In this document: positions 17,039 through 26,038 of the stretch, in pieces
How positions within the stretch are numbered: the stretch's first letter is position 1
How the letters are laid out: the number at the start of each line of letters is the position of its first letter
NCBI RefSeq assembly: GCF_000967245.1
Contig: NZ_KQ033877.1
Span: 686,770 to 750,769, forward strand
Length of the DNA: 64,000 bases
Reading direction: 5' to 3'
Origin: Bombilactobacillus mellis
GTDB lineage: Bacteria > Bacillota > Bacilli > Lactobacillales > Lactobacillaceae
Notes under the pieces: generated by a model
What the model was told of the DNA's origin: nothing
Databases searched by the model: none
The model's input: only the letters and a program-made list of their open reading frames with translations
Program-made: the position numbers and the translations under genes

Positions 17039-18475
17039 ATGGCCTTTGAAGGATTAAGCGAACGATTGCAAAAAACTTTTTCTAAATTACGGGGTAAAGG
17101 TAAAATCACCGAAAGTGACGTCCGGGAAATGATGCGCGAAGTCCGGCTGGCATTACTGGAAGCGGATGTCAATTTTGATGTCACAAAAAACTTCATTAAA
17201 ACTGTACGTGAACGGGCAGTAGGCAGCGAAGTCTTAGATAGTTTAACCCCGGCACAGCAGGTTATTAAGATTGTTGACGAAGAATTAACCAAAATTATGG
17301 GGTCGCAGGCTGTTTTATTAAATAAAGCTGCTAAAATTCCGACAGTTATTATGATGGTGGGCTTGCAAGGTGCCGGCAAAACTACTTCCGCGGGTAAATT
17401 AGTGCGTTATTTAAAAGAACAGTCTCAAGCACGCCCTTTATTAATAGCCGCCGATGTTTATCGGCCCGCGGCCATTGAGCAATTGCAAACAATTGGTCAG
17501 CAATTGGCTGTTCCGGTTTATGAAGAAGGAACTGCAGCCGATCCCGTAGAAATTGTCAAAAATGGTTTGCAGCAAGCTCAGGATGCTAAAAATGATTATG
17601 TTTTAATTGATACGGCCGGCCGACTGGAAATTGATGAGCAGTTGATGGATGAATTAAGTCGGATTAAAGAAGTAGCTCAACCGACAGAAATACTATTAGT
17701 AGTCGATTCTATGACCGGTCAAGCCGCTACACATGTGGCCGAAGGCTTTAATAAGCAGTTGGATATAACCGGAGTAGTTTTAACCAAATTAGATGGTGAC
17801 ACCCGAGGCGGAGCAGCACTATCGATTCGGGCAGTAACCGGCAAGCCGATAAAATTTATTGGTTCCGGAGAAAAATTAGACGCTTTGGAAGTTTTTCATC
17901 CTGATCGCATGGCTAATCGAATTTTGGGTATGGGCGATATGATGACCCTGATTGAAAAGGCCGAAAAGGATTATGATGAGAAACAAGCGGCTGAACTAAC
18001 CCGCAAAATGCAGGAAAATACTTTTGACTTCAATGATTTTGTTGATCAATTGGAGCAAGTACAAAAAATGGGGCCGATGGATGAAATCATGAAGATGATC
18101 CCGGGGATGGCCAATAACCCGGCTTTGCAAAATGCTAATATGGATCCCCAAGATTTAGAACACCTGAAAGCCATTGTTTACTCAATGACGCCGCAGGAGC
18201 GTCAAAATCCGGACTTATTAAATCCGTCTCGCAGAAAGCGTCTGGCTAGTGGTTCCGGCCGTCCTTTACCTGAAGTTAATCGAATGATTAAGCAATTTAA
18301 ACAAATGCAGACGATGATGCAAAAAATGACTAAAGGAAACTTTAACGCAATGGAGCAAATGATGGGGAATGGTTTCCAAGGCAAATTAGGTAAAATGGCC
18401 ATGGGTTCTATGGTCCGGCACAATAAAAAGCGGAAAAAGAAGCGGCTCAAAAAGGTTAAAAGATTTAAATCATAG
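17039..18475 (+). CDS. ffh: Signal recognition particle protein Ffh
   Basis: Ffh is the GTPase that binds signal peptides and 4.5S/scRNA and targets ribosomes to FtsY. In 478 residues the N domain (FEGLSERLQKTFSKLRGKG) is followed by the G domain with GLQGAGKTTSAGKL, DVYRPAAIEQL, DTAGRLEID and TKLDGDTRGG, and then the methionine-rich M domain (SGSGRPLPEVN, then MQTMMQKMTKG). It ends in a strongly basic tail of Lys and Arg. AGGAG upstream of the ATG is clear. The ftsY-ylxM-ffh order is standard. Confidence 0.97.
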   Translation: MAFEGLSERLQKTFSKLRGKGKITESDVREMMREVRLALLEADVNFDVTKNFIKTVRERAVGSEVLDSLTPAQQVIKIVDEELTKIMGSQAVLLNKAAKIPTVIMMVGLQGAGKTTSAGKLVRYLKEQSQARPLLIAADVYRPAAIEQLQTIGQQLAVPVYEEGTAADPVEIVKNGLQQAQDAKNDYVLIDTAGRLEIDEQLMDELSRIKEVAQPTEILLVVDSMTGQAATHVAEGFNKQLDITGVVLTKLDGDTRGGAALSIRAVTGKPIKFIGSGEKLDALEVFHPDRMANRILGMGDMMTLIEKAEKDYDEKQAAELTRKMQENTFDFNDFVDQLEQVQKMGPMDEIMKMIPGMANNPALQNANMDPQDLEHLKAIVYSMTPQERQNPDLLNPSRRKRLASGSGRPLPEVNRMIKQFKQMQTMMQKMTKGNFNAMEQMMGNGFQGKLGKMAMGSMVRHNKKRKKKRLKKVKRFKS

Positions 18476-18492
18476 ATGTAAAGAAAAAAAGC

Positions 18493-18521
18493 TTTACAGT
18501 TATAAAAAAATTAAGTATAAT
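18493..18521 (+). promoter_or_regulatory. Sigma-A promoter of rpsP-khpA
   Basis: TTTACA at 18493-18498 and a perfect TATAAT at 18516-18521 are 17 nt apart. The rpsP start follows 36 nt downstream of the -10 box, behind a GGAGGA ribosome site. Confidence 0.85.
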
Positions 18522-18556
18522 GATTGGCGTTAAGAAATTATTTGGAGGAATTAATT

Positions 18557-18838
18557 ATGGCAGTTAAAATTCGGATGCGGCGCATGGGAAGTAAAAAGCG
18601 TCCTTTCTATCGGATAGTAGTAGCAGATTCTCGTTCACCACGTGATGGTCGTTTTATTCAAGAAATTGGTCATTATAACCCATTACGCAAGGAACAATTT
18701 AAATTAGATGAAGCAGCAGCTTTAGATTGGTTGCAAAAAGGTGCACAACCTTCTGATACTGTAAGAAATTTATTGTCTAAAAAAGGTGTTATGCAAAAAT
18801 TTCACGAAGCTAAATTAGCAGCTAAAAAAGCTAAATAA
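18557..18838 (+). CDS. rpsP: 30S ribosomal protein S16
   Basis: This is a 93-residue small-subunit protein that begins [19 protein letters not shown] and contains [22 protein letters not shown], both family hallmarks. The start is set by GGAGGA 7-8 nt upstream; the frame continues 33 nt further 5', but that part would overlap the promoter. A perfect sigma-A promoter lies immediately upstream. The order rpsP-khpA-rimM-trmD-rplS is conserved across Firmicutes. Confidence 0.97.
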   Translation: MAVKIRMRRMGSKKRPFYRIVVADSRSPRDGRFIQEIGHYNPLRKEQFKLDEAAALDWLQKGAQPSDTVRNLLSKKGVMQKFHEAKLAAKKAK

Positions 18839-18851
18839 TGCAGGCTGTGAA

Positions 18852-19103
18852 ATGAAAACTGATATCCAAGAACTTATTAAAGCAATTATCTTGCCCTTAG
18901 CAGAAGATAAAGAGCAATTTTCTCTGGTAACTAAAGAACAAGATGATTGTTTAGTTTACGATGTGCATGTGAGTACCAAAGATGCTGGTCGTATTATTGG
19001 GAAACAGGGAAGAGTAGCACAGGCAATTAGGACTATTGTTTATTCACAAAATCATGATAATACGAAAAGAATTAAATTAAATATTGTCCCGGAAGAAGGG
19101 TAA
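18852..19103 (+). CDS. khpA: KH-domain RNA-binding protein KhpA (YlqC)
   Basis: This is an 83-residue single-domain KH protein. The GRIIGKQGRVAQAIR segment carries the GxxG loop that contacts RNA. In streptococci and lactobacilli KhpA pairs with KhpB/EloR and affects cell elongation and division; that partner is not in the window. It starts 13 nt after rpsP and is followed by a hairpin, so rpsP-khpA may form a short unit with read-through into rimM. Confidence 0.93.
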   Translation: MKTDIQELIKAIILPLAEDKEQFSLVTKEQDDCLVYDVHVSTKDAGRIIGKQGRVAQAIRTIVYSQNHDNTKRIKLNIVPEEG

Positions 19104-19167
19104 TATTATTTATTTTACGGGTATTATTCTGGCAGTTGCTGAATAAGGTTAGTTTTCCTAATGATTT

Positions 19168-19200
19168 AAGGGTAGAGCGAGCAGTTTGGTTCTACCCTTT
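19168..19200 (+). terminator. Hairpin between khpA and rimM
   Basis: AAGGGTAGA at 19168-19176 pairs with TCTACCCTT at 19191-19199, nine perfect pairs with a 14-nt loop. The T-tract is short, so it is probably a partial terminator that lowers rimM-trmD expression relative to the ribosomal protein genes. Confidence 0.55.
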
Positions 19201-19241
19201 AACTATATCTTCTTAATTTAAGGAATGATGAAGGTAAAGTG

Positions 19242-19766
19242 ATGACAGGACTAGATTATGTCCGTATTGGACAAATTATTAATACTCACGGTAATCATGG
19301 CGAATTAAAAATTAAAGCCGTGACTGATTTTTTGACAGAACGGTTTGCTCCTGACAAAAAGGTATGGATTAAAATGCCCGATCAGTATTTACCTTTTACA
19401 GTTGAGAAAATTCGCTCTCAACGGCAATTTTGGCTTTTAAAATTAGTAGAAATCAATGATTTAAATCAAGCACAGATCTACAAGAATTGTGATATTTATG
19501 CAGATACTAGTTCAATGCCTGCATTAGAACCAGGACAATATTTTTATAAAGATATTATGGGAATTACCGTTCAGGATCAAAAGCTTGGTGTTTTAGGACA
19601 AGTAGTTGATATTATGAATCTTGGACCTAATGATGTTTGGACAATTCGTGATCACCAAGGTAAAGAAATTTTAATTCCCATCTTAAAATCGACGTTAATA
19701 GCTGTGGACTTGCCGAATCATGTGGCTACTGTGGCTTTACCGGAAGGATTAATTGATGAAAATTGA
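19242..19766 (+). CDS. rimM: Ribosome maturation factor RimM
   Basis: RimM assists maturation of the 30S head domain and binds S19. The 174 residues comprise an N-terminal RimM barrel ([20 protein letters not shown]) and a C-terminal PRC-barrel-like part ([15 protein letters not shown], then [15 protein letters not shown]). ATG 19242 with AAGGT 7 nt upstream is preferred over the adjacent GTG at 19239. The 3' end overlaps trmD by 11 nt, the usual coupling of these genes. Confidence 0.95.
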   Translation: MTGLDYVRIGQIINTHGNHGELKIKAVTDFLTERFAPDKKVWIKMPDQYLPFTVEKIRSQRQFWLLKLVEINDLNQAQIYKNCDIYADTSSMPALEPGQYFYKDIMGITVQDQKLGVLGQVVDIMNLGPNDVWTIRDHQGKEILIPILKSTLIAVDLPNHVATVALPEGLIDEN

Positions 19767-20490
19767 TATATTGACGCTGTTTCCCAAGATGTTTACACCT
19801 TTAGAGGAGTCCTTACTGGGAAAAGCTCAGGCGAAACAATTACTAAAAATAAATATCTGTGATTTTAGAAAATATTCCCAAGATAAACATCATCATGTTG
19901 ACGATACGCCTTATGGTGGAGGTGCGGGAATGTTACTAAAACCGCAGCCGATCTATCGCGCCATGGATGAAATTAATGCTGCTGATTCTCAAAAAAAGCG
20001 GGTAATCTTGCTGGATCCCGCAGGTAAACAATTTAATCAAAAAATAGCGCAGAATTTGGCCACTGAAGATCATTTAGTTTTCATTTGTGGACATTATGAA
20101 GGTTTTGATGCGCGGATTGACAATTTAGTGACTGATCATTTGTCTATCGGTGATTTTATTATTACTGGCGGAGAAATGGCAGCTATGATTATGATAGATG
20201 CTTTAGCCCGTTTTGTGCCTGGGGTTTTAGGTAATGATGATTCGGCTTATTCGGATTCTTTTAGTGATGGATTATTGGAGTATCCCCAATATACGCGACC
20301 AGCAGAATATCGAGGAATGGCAGTTCCGGAGATTCTTTTAAGTGGGAATCATCAAAAAATAGCGCAGTGGCGCCATCAACAGTCCCTCTTAAAAACGGCC
20401 CAACTACGTCCGGATCTCTTAAAGACAGCCCAATTAACTGCTGAAGATCAAAATTTTCTGGCCAACTGGAAAGCAGCACACAAGATGTAA
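19756..20490 (+). CDS. trmD: tRNA (guanine37-N1)-methyltransferase TrmD
   Basis: TrmD methylates G37 next to the anticodon and prevents +1 frameshifting. The 244-residue SPOUT enzyme begins [13 protein letters not shown] and has [23 protein letters not shown], and the trefoil-knot SAM site [13 protein letters not shown]. The start at 19756 uses the GGAAGGA site that is inside the end of rimM. A -10/-35 pair and the rplS leader follow directly. Confidence 0.96.
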   Translation: MKIDILTLFPKMFTPLEESLLGKAQAKQLLKINICDFRKYSQDKHHHVDDTPYGGGAGMLLKPQPIYRAMDEINAADSQKKRVILLDPAGKQFNQKIAQNLATEDHLVFICGHYEGFDARIDNLVTDHLSIGDFIITGGEMAAMIMIDALARFVPGVLGNDDSAYSDSFSDGLLEYPQYTRPAEYRGMAVPEILLSGNHQKIAQWRHQQSLLKTAQLRPDLLKTAQLTAEDQNFLANWKAAHKM

Positions 20491-20491
20491 C

Positions 20492-20519
20492 TTTACAAAT
20501 ATATAAAATGTGTTAAGAT
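20492..20519 (+). promoter_or_regulatory. Probable promoter of rplS
   Basis: TTTACA at 20492-20497 and an extended -10 TGTTAAGAT (hexamer TAAGAT at 20514-20519) are 16 nt apart, right after trmD. Transcription from here would start near 20526, at the first hairpin of the leader. Confidence 0.55.
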
Positions 20520-20524
20520 GTAAT

Positions 20525-20576
20525 TTGTGTGTTTACACAATACAACGATATTCCGCTGTAATGTTTAGATTTACAT
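20525..20576 (+). promoter_or_regulatory. Structured rplS leader, candidate L19 autoregulatory RNA
   Basis: Three small hairpins follow one another: TTGTGT/ACACAA with a GTTT loop at 20525-20540, TACA/TGTA at 20541-20560 with two inner C-G pairs, and ATGT/ACAT at 20561-20576. An L19 leader motif is known upstream of rplS in Firmicutes; whether this one matches its covariance model I cannot test. Confidence 0.45.
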
Positions 20577-20601
20577 GAGTATCAGTAAAGGAGAAGTTAT
20601 T

Positions 20602-20961
20602 ATGAGTAGTAAAAGTCCCTTAATTGATCAAGTAACACAATCACAATTACGTGACGATATTCCTGATTTTAGAGCTGGAGATACTGTGCGGGTTTACGCT
20701 AAGGTTGTTGAAGGTAATCGTGAACGGATCCAGCTTTTTGAAGGCGTGGTAATTAGACGTCGTGGTACAGGTATCAGTGCGACTTATACTGTACGTAAAA
20801 TTAGCAGCGGCGTAGGAGTTGAAAGAACTTTCCCGTTGCATTCACCGCGAGTAGCCAAAATTGAAGTAGTACGTCATGGTCGTGTACGCCGTTCGAAGTT
20901 GTATTACTTACGTTCCTTACGTGGGAAAGCAGCTCGAATTGCAGAAAAGCGGCGTAAATAA
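20602..20961 (+). CDS. rplS: 50S ribosomal protein L19
   Basis: This is a 119-residue large-subunit protein. [29 protein letters not shown] near the N-terminus is split here from [11 protein letters not shown] and the C-terminal basic end [11 protein letters not shown], all typical of L19. The ATG at 20602 is chosen because of AAAGGAG 9 nt upstream; an in-frame ATG at 20575 would place this site inside the gene. A structured leader precedes it and a 12-bp terminator follows. Confidence 0.96.
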   Translation: MSSKSPLIDQVTQSQLRDDIPDFRAGDTVRVYAKVVEGNRERIQLFEGVVIRRRGTGISATYTVRKISSGVGVERTFPLHSPRVAKIEVVRHGRVRRSKLYYLRSLRGKAARIAEKRRK

Positions 20962-20987
20962 TTATTTGTTAAAGTTTGCAAAATGCA

Positions 20988-21020
20988 AAAAAGCACTTCG
21001 CTATCAGGAAGTGCTTTTTA
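20988..21020 (+). terminator. Intrinsic terminator after rplS
   Basis: AAAAAGCACTTC at 20988-20999 pairs with GAAGTGCTTTTT at 21008-21019 over an 8-nt loop. The A- and T-rich arms make it usable in both directions, for rplS and for the converging lexA. Confidence 0.9.
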
Positions 21021-21070
21021 TTATAAAATTAAGATATTAATTAACGATGTTGAAAGTTGATAATTCGTAT

Positions 21071-21697
21071 TTAGAAGATATGGGTCCGATAAAGCCCCAC
21101 AACTTTACCCAAAATATTCACTTCAGTTAAGATAATAGGCTGAAATTCATCATTTTCCGGCTGGAGACGAACATGGTCTTTTTCTTGATAAAATCTTTTA
21201 CAGGTGGCTTCATTAGCCGCATTCATGGCAATTACAATTTCGCCATTTTCCGCAGTACTTTGCTGGCGGACAATAACCTGATCGCCATCCAGAATTCCCG
21301 CGTTAATCATACTATGTCCCTTAATTGTTAACATAAACAATTTACCATCAGTATATTGTAAATCCGGCGGTAAAGGGAAAAAGTCAGTGGCGTTTTGTTG
21401 AATGGCTAAAATTGGTTCTCCTGCAGTAACAGTTCCTAAAATAGGTATTTGATTTTGTTGAATATTCAGTGCTTCTAAGCCGGTATTAGTGATCTCTAAA
21501 GCTCGCGGTTTAGTAGGGCTGCGTTGTAAAAAACCGTGTTTTTGCAACCGCGATAAGTAACCATGAACTGTTGAAGTTGAAGCCAAGCCGACTTCTTCAC
21601 AAATTTCACGGACAGTAGGAGGATAACCATAGCCTTGAACATAATTATAAATACACTGTAAAATGTCTTTTTGTTTAGAACTAATTATTTGACCCAT
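21071..21697 (-). CDS. lexA: SOS repressor LexA (DinR)
   Basis: LexA represses DNA-damage genes until RecA filaments trigger its self-cleavage. The 208-residue protein has a winged helix-turn-helix ([20 protein letters not shown] at 26-45), the Ala92-Gly93 cleavage site in TVTAGEP, the catalytic Ser129 in GHSM, and Lys167 in ATCKR. The start at 21697 has AGGAG upstream; a 12-residue in-frame extension is unlikely. A LexA box overlaps its own -35 element, so it is autoregulated. Confidence 0.96.
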   Translation of the reverse strand: MGQIISSKQKDILQCIYNYVQGYGYPPTVREICEEVGLASTSTVHGYLSRLQKHGFLQRSPTKPRALEITNTGLEALNIQQNQIPILGTVTAGEPILAIQQNATDFFPLPPDLQYTDGKLFMLTIKGHSMINAGILDGDQVIVRQQSTAENGEIVIAMNAANEATCKRFYQEKDHVRLQPENDEFQPIILTEVNILGKVVGLYRTHIF

Positions 21698-21723
21698 TAT
21701 TCTACTCCTAGTATCTTTACTAT

Positions 21724-21752
21724 AGAATACCATATCTGTTAATTAGTTTCAA
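21724..21752 (-). promoter_or_regulatory. Promoter of lexA
   Basis: Read on the - strand, TTGAAA (21752-21747) and TATTCT (21729-21724) are 17 nt apart, and the lexA ATG lies 26 nt further on. The -35 box touches the LexA operator. Confidence 0.7.
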
Positions 21753-21763
21753 ACATACGTTCG
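21750..21763. promoter_or_regulatory. LexA (DinR) box between lexA and ynzC
   Basis: CAAACATACGTTCG differs from the Gram-positive consensus CGAAC-N4-GTTCG by one base. It overlaps the lexA -35 element and lies 23 nt before the ynzC start, so it can repress both divergent genes. Confidence 0.85.
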
Positions 21764-21785
21764 TAATTATTAAGGAGAATAATTA

Positions 21786-22046
21786 GTGGTAGAACTAAAT
21801 GAAAATAAACGTCAAGCCGAATTAATTCAAAGAATTAATGAATTGGCCCATAAGCAAAAAAAAGTAGGATTAAATAGGGAAGAAAAGCAGGAACAAGCCG
21901 CTTTGCGGCAAGAATATTTGGCTAATTTTCGCCAGGGTTTTAAAGCACAGCTTCTGCATACTAAACTGTACAATCCTCAGGGGCAGGAAATTACCCCTGC
22001 CAAAATACGTAAAATTCAAAAAAATAAGGGTTGGCGGTCAAATTAA
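21786..22046 (+). CDS. ynzC: DUF896 family protein (YnzC type)
   Basis: This is an 86-residue, highly charged helical protein. RINELAHKQKKVGLNREEKQEQAALR is the family-typical two-helix hairpin, followed by YLANFRQGFKAQLLHTKLY. In B. subtilis the homologue lies in the SOS-regulated yneA-yneB-ynzC operon; its molecular function is unknown. The GTG start with AAGGAG 8 nt upstream is supported by the alignment of the N-terminus. It lies behind a LexA box, so SOS induction is likely. Confidence 0.88.
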   Translation: MVELNENKRQAELIQRINELAHKQKKVGLNREEKQEQAALRQEYLANFRQGFKAQLLHTKLYNPQGQEITPAKIRKIQKNKGWRSN

Positions 22047-22110
22047 CTTTGCTAATCCTCTAAAAATCTTATAAACTATAATGAGTATATATATTGAAGG
22101 TGGAGTGAAA

Positions 22111-22326
22111 ATGGCTATTACAATTACTGTAGGTATTGTGATGTTAATTATTGGACTAATTGGTGGTTTCTTTGGAGCACGAGCGTATATGAAACACTAT
22201 TTGCAGGAAAATCCACCAATTTCAGCTGATATGATGCGACAGATGATGGCACAGATGGGACAAAAACCTTCGCAAAAGAAATTGAACCAAATGATGCAAT
22301 TAATGAAAAATCAAGCGAAGAAATAA
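22111..22326 (+). CDS. yneF: UPF0154 membrane protein (YneF type)
   Basis: This is a 71-residue protein with a single N-terminal membrane span ([25 protein letters not shown]) and a cytosolic tail [21 protein letters not shown] that is the family signature. The function is unknown. The ATG at 22111 with AAGGTGGAG upstream is chosen over an in-frame ATG 30 nt earlier. It lies just downstream of ynzC, as in many Firmicutes, and is closed off by a terminator. Confidence 0.9.
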   Translation: MAITITVGIVMLIIGLIGGFFGARAYMKHYLQENPPISADMMRQMMAQMGQKPSQKKLNQMMQLMKNQAKK

Positions 22327-22343
22327 TAATAGTCACCAGAGTG

Positions 22344-22368
22344 AAAAGTAGCTGTTGCTGCTTTTTTT
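22344..22368 (+). terminator. Intrinsic terminator after yneF
   Basis: AAAAGTAGC at 22344-22352 pairs with GCTGCTTTT at 22357-22365 (one G-U) around a TGTT loop and continues into a run of T. Confidence 0.8.
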
Positions 22369-22435
22369 ATTATGTCATTTACAATTAAATAAAAACTTTC
22401 AACAGAGCATATAAAAACTCTAAAGGAGGCGGAAG

Positions 22436-24169
22436 ATGGGGATCTTTAAAAAATTAAGTTGGTTCTTTAAAAAACAAAAGCGGCGTTATCTCATTGGGAT
22501 AATCTTTTTATTATTAACTGCTCTGACTAATTTAATTATTCCGCGAACAATTGGTCAATTTGCTGATTGGGTTAATCAAAAACAGTTGACACAAATGCAT
22601 GTTTTGGTAGCGTTAACAATACTGCTGGCGGCCGGTTTGGGCCAATATCTTTTTCGCTACGGTTGGCGTAATCAGATCTGGGGCGGAGCGGCCGATTTGG
22701 AAAAGAAATTACGCAGCCAGCTGTTTTGGCATTATTTAAATATGGATGAAATGTTTTTTAAACGTCACCGAATTGGCGACTTGATGGCACTTTCTACTAA
22801 TGATATTTCTGCTGTGCAAAACGTAGCCGGCGTAGGTATTTTAACTTTAGCCGATTCTGTTATTACTGGCGGCATGACTATTGTAGCTATGATCTTATTT
22901 GTAGATTGGAAATTAACAGTTGTTGCTATATTACCTCTGCCTTTATTAGCGGTAATGGCATATTTTTTAGGAAAAAAGTTACACGATCGTTTTTCACAAT
23001 CACAGGCGGCCTTTTCTCAATTAAGCAATAAGACTCAGGAAAGTATGACCGGGATTAAGGTTATTAAAACTTTTGGTCAAGAAAGCGAAGACATTGCTGA
23101 TTTCAATCGGCTGGTTGATCGGACAATTTCTTTAAACCGTAAAGTTAACCTGATAGACGCCATGTTTGATCCCTTGACAGGTTTTATTATTGGTTTGACC
23201 TTTGTCATCACGATTTTGTCAGGCTCACATCTGGTCATTAATCATGTAATTACTATTGGGCAATTGATTTCTTTTGTAGGTTATATAAATGCTTTAATCT
23301 GGCCCATGTTTGCTATTGGACGTTTATTTAACGTCTTGGAGCGGGGAAATGCTAGTTATGATCGAATTCAAAATATTTTACAGGAAAAATCTTTAATTAC
23401 TGAAAGTAAGCAGGGATTAACTGAACTAAATCGCGGAGAATTGCATTTTAAGGTTCAATCTTTTACTTATCCTGACGGTGAACAACCTGTATTAAAGAAT
23501 GTTCATTTTGAATTAACCCCCGGTAAAACTCTGGGTATTGTAGGTCGGGTCGGAGCAGGTAAAAGTACAATTATCAAATTAATTTTACGACGTTTTGATG
23601 ATTATCAAGGCCTGATTACCATCGATGGTCATGATATCCACGATTATTCTTTAGATACCCTCTTATCCAATATTGGTTATGTTCCGCAAAATAGTTTTTT
23701 ATTTTCCACTTCCGTTAAAAATAATATTCGTTTTTCCGATTACAGTAGTAATGACGCCTTAGTTCGACAGGCAGCCCAAGAAGGTGTGATTGACGAAGAT
23801 ATTCAACATTTAAGTCAAGGATATCAAACCCTAGTTGGTGAACGCGGGATTTCTTTATCTGGGGGCCAAAAGCAACGGGTTTCCATTGCCCGGGCACTTT
23901 TAAGTTCTCCCAAAATCTTGATTTTAGATGATTCTACTTCTGCTGTTGATGCCAAAACTGAAGTCGAAATTAATCAAAATATGCAACGTTTTAGTAATGC
24001 ACAGCAATCGAGGATCATTATTACGCAAAGATTACGCAGTGTAATGAAAGCTGATGAAATTTTGGTTTTAGAAGCGGGCCAAGTAATTCAAAGAGGGACC
24101 CATCAACAATTGTTACAAACTCCCGGCTGGTATCAACAGATGTGGCAACGGCAACAAATGAATTATTAA
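22436..24169 (+). CDS. Heterodimeric ABC exporter subunit with degenerate ATP site (BmrC/LmrC type)
   Basis: This 577-residue half-transporter has a six-span membrane domain fused to an ATPase domain. The motifs are Walker A GRVGAGKSTIIKL, a canonical signature LSGGQKQR, and a Walker B LILDDSTSAVD in which the catalytic Glu is Asp. The switch His is replaced by Gln in IITQRLRS. These losses are the mark of the non-hydrolysing partner in heterodimeric multidrug exporters. The partner follows after 28 nt. An AAAGGAGG-type site fixes the start. The substrate is unknown; drug or lipid export is plausible. Confidence 0.92.
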   Translation: MGIFKKLSWFFKKQKRRYLIGIIFLLLTALTNLIIPRTIGQFADWVNQKQLTQMHVLVALTILLAAGLGQYLFRYGWRNQIWGGAADLEKKLRSQLFWHYLNMDEMFFKRHRIGDLMALSTNDISAVQNVAGVGILTLADSVITGGMTIVAMILFVDWKLTVVAILPLPLLAVMAYFLGKKLHDRFSQSQAAFSQLSNKTQESMTGIKVIKTFGQESEDIADFNRLVDRTISLNRKVNLIDAMFDPLTGFIIGLTFVITILSGSHLVINHVITIGQLISFVGYINALIWPMFAIGRLFNVLERGNASYDRIQNILQEKSLITESKQGLTELNRGELHFKVQSFTYPDGEQPVLKNVHFELTPGKTLGIVGRVGAGKSTIIKLILRRFDDYQGLITIDGHDIHDYSLDTLLSNIGYVPQNSFLFSTSVKNNIRFSDYSSNDALVRQAAQEGVIDEDIQHLSQGYQTLVGERGISLSGGQKQRVSIARALLSSPKILILDDSTSAVDAKTEVEINQNMQRFSNAQQSRIIITQRLRSVMKADEILVLEAGQVIQRGTHQQLLQTPGWYQQMWQRQQMNY

Positions 24170-24197
24170 GTACGCAATTTTCAGAAAGAAGGTTACT

Positions 24198-25976
24198 ATG
24201 GCAGCATATAATAATTATCGCAGTATTCCCACTAAGCAACAATTTAAAATTGTACACCGGCTTTTAAAGATTGCGGCTAAATATTGGCCTTCCTTTATCA
24301 TTTCGATTCTGGCAGTGATAGTCCAATCAACAATGAATATTTTGTTACCGCGCTTTTTACAATATTATATGGATCATTTTTTAACACGAACCACTTTAGC
24401 TGAGAAAGTAATTTTATTTAGTGCGGTTATCTATTTAGTCGGAGTAATTATTCGTAGTTTCGGGCAGTTTTTTACCACTTTTGCTTTTAATATGGGTAGC
24501 GAGTATATGTTAGAGGACTTACGCCGTTCATTATTTGCTAAGCTGCATCAATTAGGAATGAGTTACTTTGATCGTACTTCTGCAGGCTCCATTGTTTCAA
24601 GAGTCAATAACGATACAATGTCATTATCGGATTTTATGCAAGTGTTTCTATCAGGCTTGGTTGGAATATTTTCGATTCTATCTGCGCTGATTGCGATGTG
24701 GTTGACGGACCAAGCAGCAGCTCTGGCTGTGTTATTATTTTTACCATTGTTAATCCTGTCAATTTGGGTTTATAACAAGTATAGTTCCAGCGCTTATCGC
24801 TACATGCGGCAAAAACTCAGTGAAATTAATACGCGGATTAGCGAGACTATTCAAGGAATAGATATTATTCAAAATTTCCGGCAACAAAAAAGAATCCAAC
24901 AAGAATTTGAACATACTAATCATGAATATTTACAATCAAGGCGTTCAATGATTAAAATCAATTCTTTATTGCTGTCGCCCATTGTTAATCTTCTCTATAC
25001 TTTGGCGCTCATTGCAGCCATGTATATATTAGGTTGGCATGCACATATCGGTTTTGTTCAAGCCGGAATGATTTATGCTTTTACAACTTATATAAGTCAG
25101 TTTTTTAATCCGATTACAAATATGATGGATACTTTATCCTTCTTTCAAGATGGTGTTGTGGCCGGTTCACGTTCTTTTCATATTTTAGATAGTAAAGAAT
25201 ATGGCCCTCAACAAAAATCTGACGCCAAAGGTAAGATTTCTGCCGGAGCGATTGAATTTCGTCATGTCAGTTTTGCTTATCCTGATGGTCCGGAAGTCTT
25301 ACATGATGTGAGTTTTAAAGTGAATCCGGGGGAAAGTTTAGGAATCGTGGGCCACACTGGCAGTGGTAAAAGTACCATGATTAATATCTTATTGCGCTTT
25401 TATGAATTTCAAAAAGGAGAAATTCTCATCGATGGTCAGGATATACGGAAGCTGCCGGTTTCCGAAATTCGGCAAAAAATTGGCCTAGTATTACAAGATT
25501 CTTATTTATTTTATGGTGATATTAATTTTAATATTCGCTTATATGATCAAAATATTAGTGACGAACAAATTCAGGCGGCAGCCAAGTTAGTTCATGCTGA
25601 TGATTTTATTCAAAAATTACCACAGCAATATCATACCCGAGTAACACCTGGCGGTAACGGCTTGTCTGCTGGACAAAAACAATTAATTTCTTTTGCGCGG
25701 ACCATTGTTCATCAACCCTCGATTCTGGTTTTGGATGAAGCTACGGCAAGTATTGATACGCAAACAGAGGATTTAATTCAAACTGGTCTGGATCAAATGC
25801 AACAAGGTCGGACAACCGTCGCGATTGCCCACCGGCTTTCCACGATTAAAAACTCCACGAATATCTTAGTTTTGGATAATGGTCAAGTTGTTGAATATGG
25901 TAATCACAAAGATTTATTGAAGCAAAAAGGTTATTATTATGAATTGTATCGGCTGCAAGAAAAAGATACTTTCTAA
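24198..25976 (+). CDS. Heterodimeric ABC exporter subunit with active Walker B (BmrD/LmrD type)
   Basis: This is the 592-residue partner of the preceding subunit. After a longer N-terminal arm and six membrane spans the ATPase domain has GHTGSGKSTMINI, LVLDEATASID with the catalytic Glu, and the switch His in VAIAHRLSTI. Its signature is LSAGQ, not LSGGQ. Catalytic Glu and His here complement those missing from the partner, so the pair should form one hydrolysing and one degenerate site. An AGAAAGAAGG site precedes the ATG. A bidirectional terminator ends the operon. Confidence 0.93.
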   Translation: MAAYNNYRSIPTKQQFKIVHRLLKIAAKYWPSFIISILAVIVQSTMNILLPRFLQYYMDHFLTRTTLAEKVILFSAVIYLVGVIIRSFGQFFTTFAFNMGSEYMLEDLRRSLFAKLHQLGMSYFDRTSAGSIVSRVNNDTMSLSDFMQVFLSGLVGIFSILSALIAMWLTDQAAALAVLLFLPLLILSIWVYNKYSSSAYRYMRQKLSEINTRISETIQGIDIIQNFRQQKRIQQEFEHTNHEYLQSRRSMIKINSLLLSPIVNLLYTLALIAAMYILGWHAHIGFVQAGMIYAFTTYISQFFNPITNMMDTLSFFQDGVVAGSRSFHILDSKEYGPQQKSDAKGKISAGAIEFRHVSFAYPDGPEVLHDVSFKVNPGESLGIVGHTGSGKSTMINILLRFYEFQKGEILIDGQDIRKLPVSEIRQKIGLVLQDSYLFYGDINFNIRLYDQNISDEQIQAAAKLVHADDFIQKLPQQYHTRVTPGGNGLSAGQKQLISFARTIVHQPSILVLDEATASIDTQTEDLIQTGLDQMQQGRTTVAIAHRLSTIKNSTNILVLDNGQVVEYGNHKDLLKQKGYYYELYRLQEKDTF

Positions 25977-25998
25977 TAATTATCGTAGTTAAAATTAT

Positions 25999-26038
25999 AA
26001 AAAAAGTATCCTTAACCAAAGTCGGGGATACTTTTTTA
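25999..26038. terminator. Bidirectional terminator between the ABC operon and plsC
   Basis: AAAAAGTATCC at 26001-26011 pairs with GGATACTTTTT (26026-26036), with A and T runs on both sides. It separates two convergent genes and reaches into the plsC stop. Confidence 0.85.
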
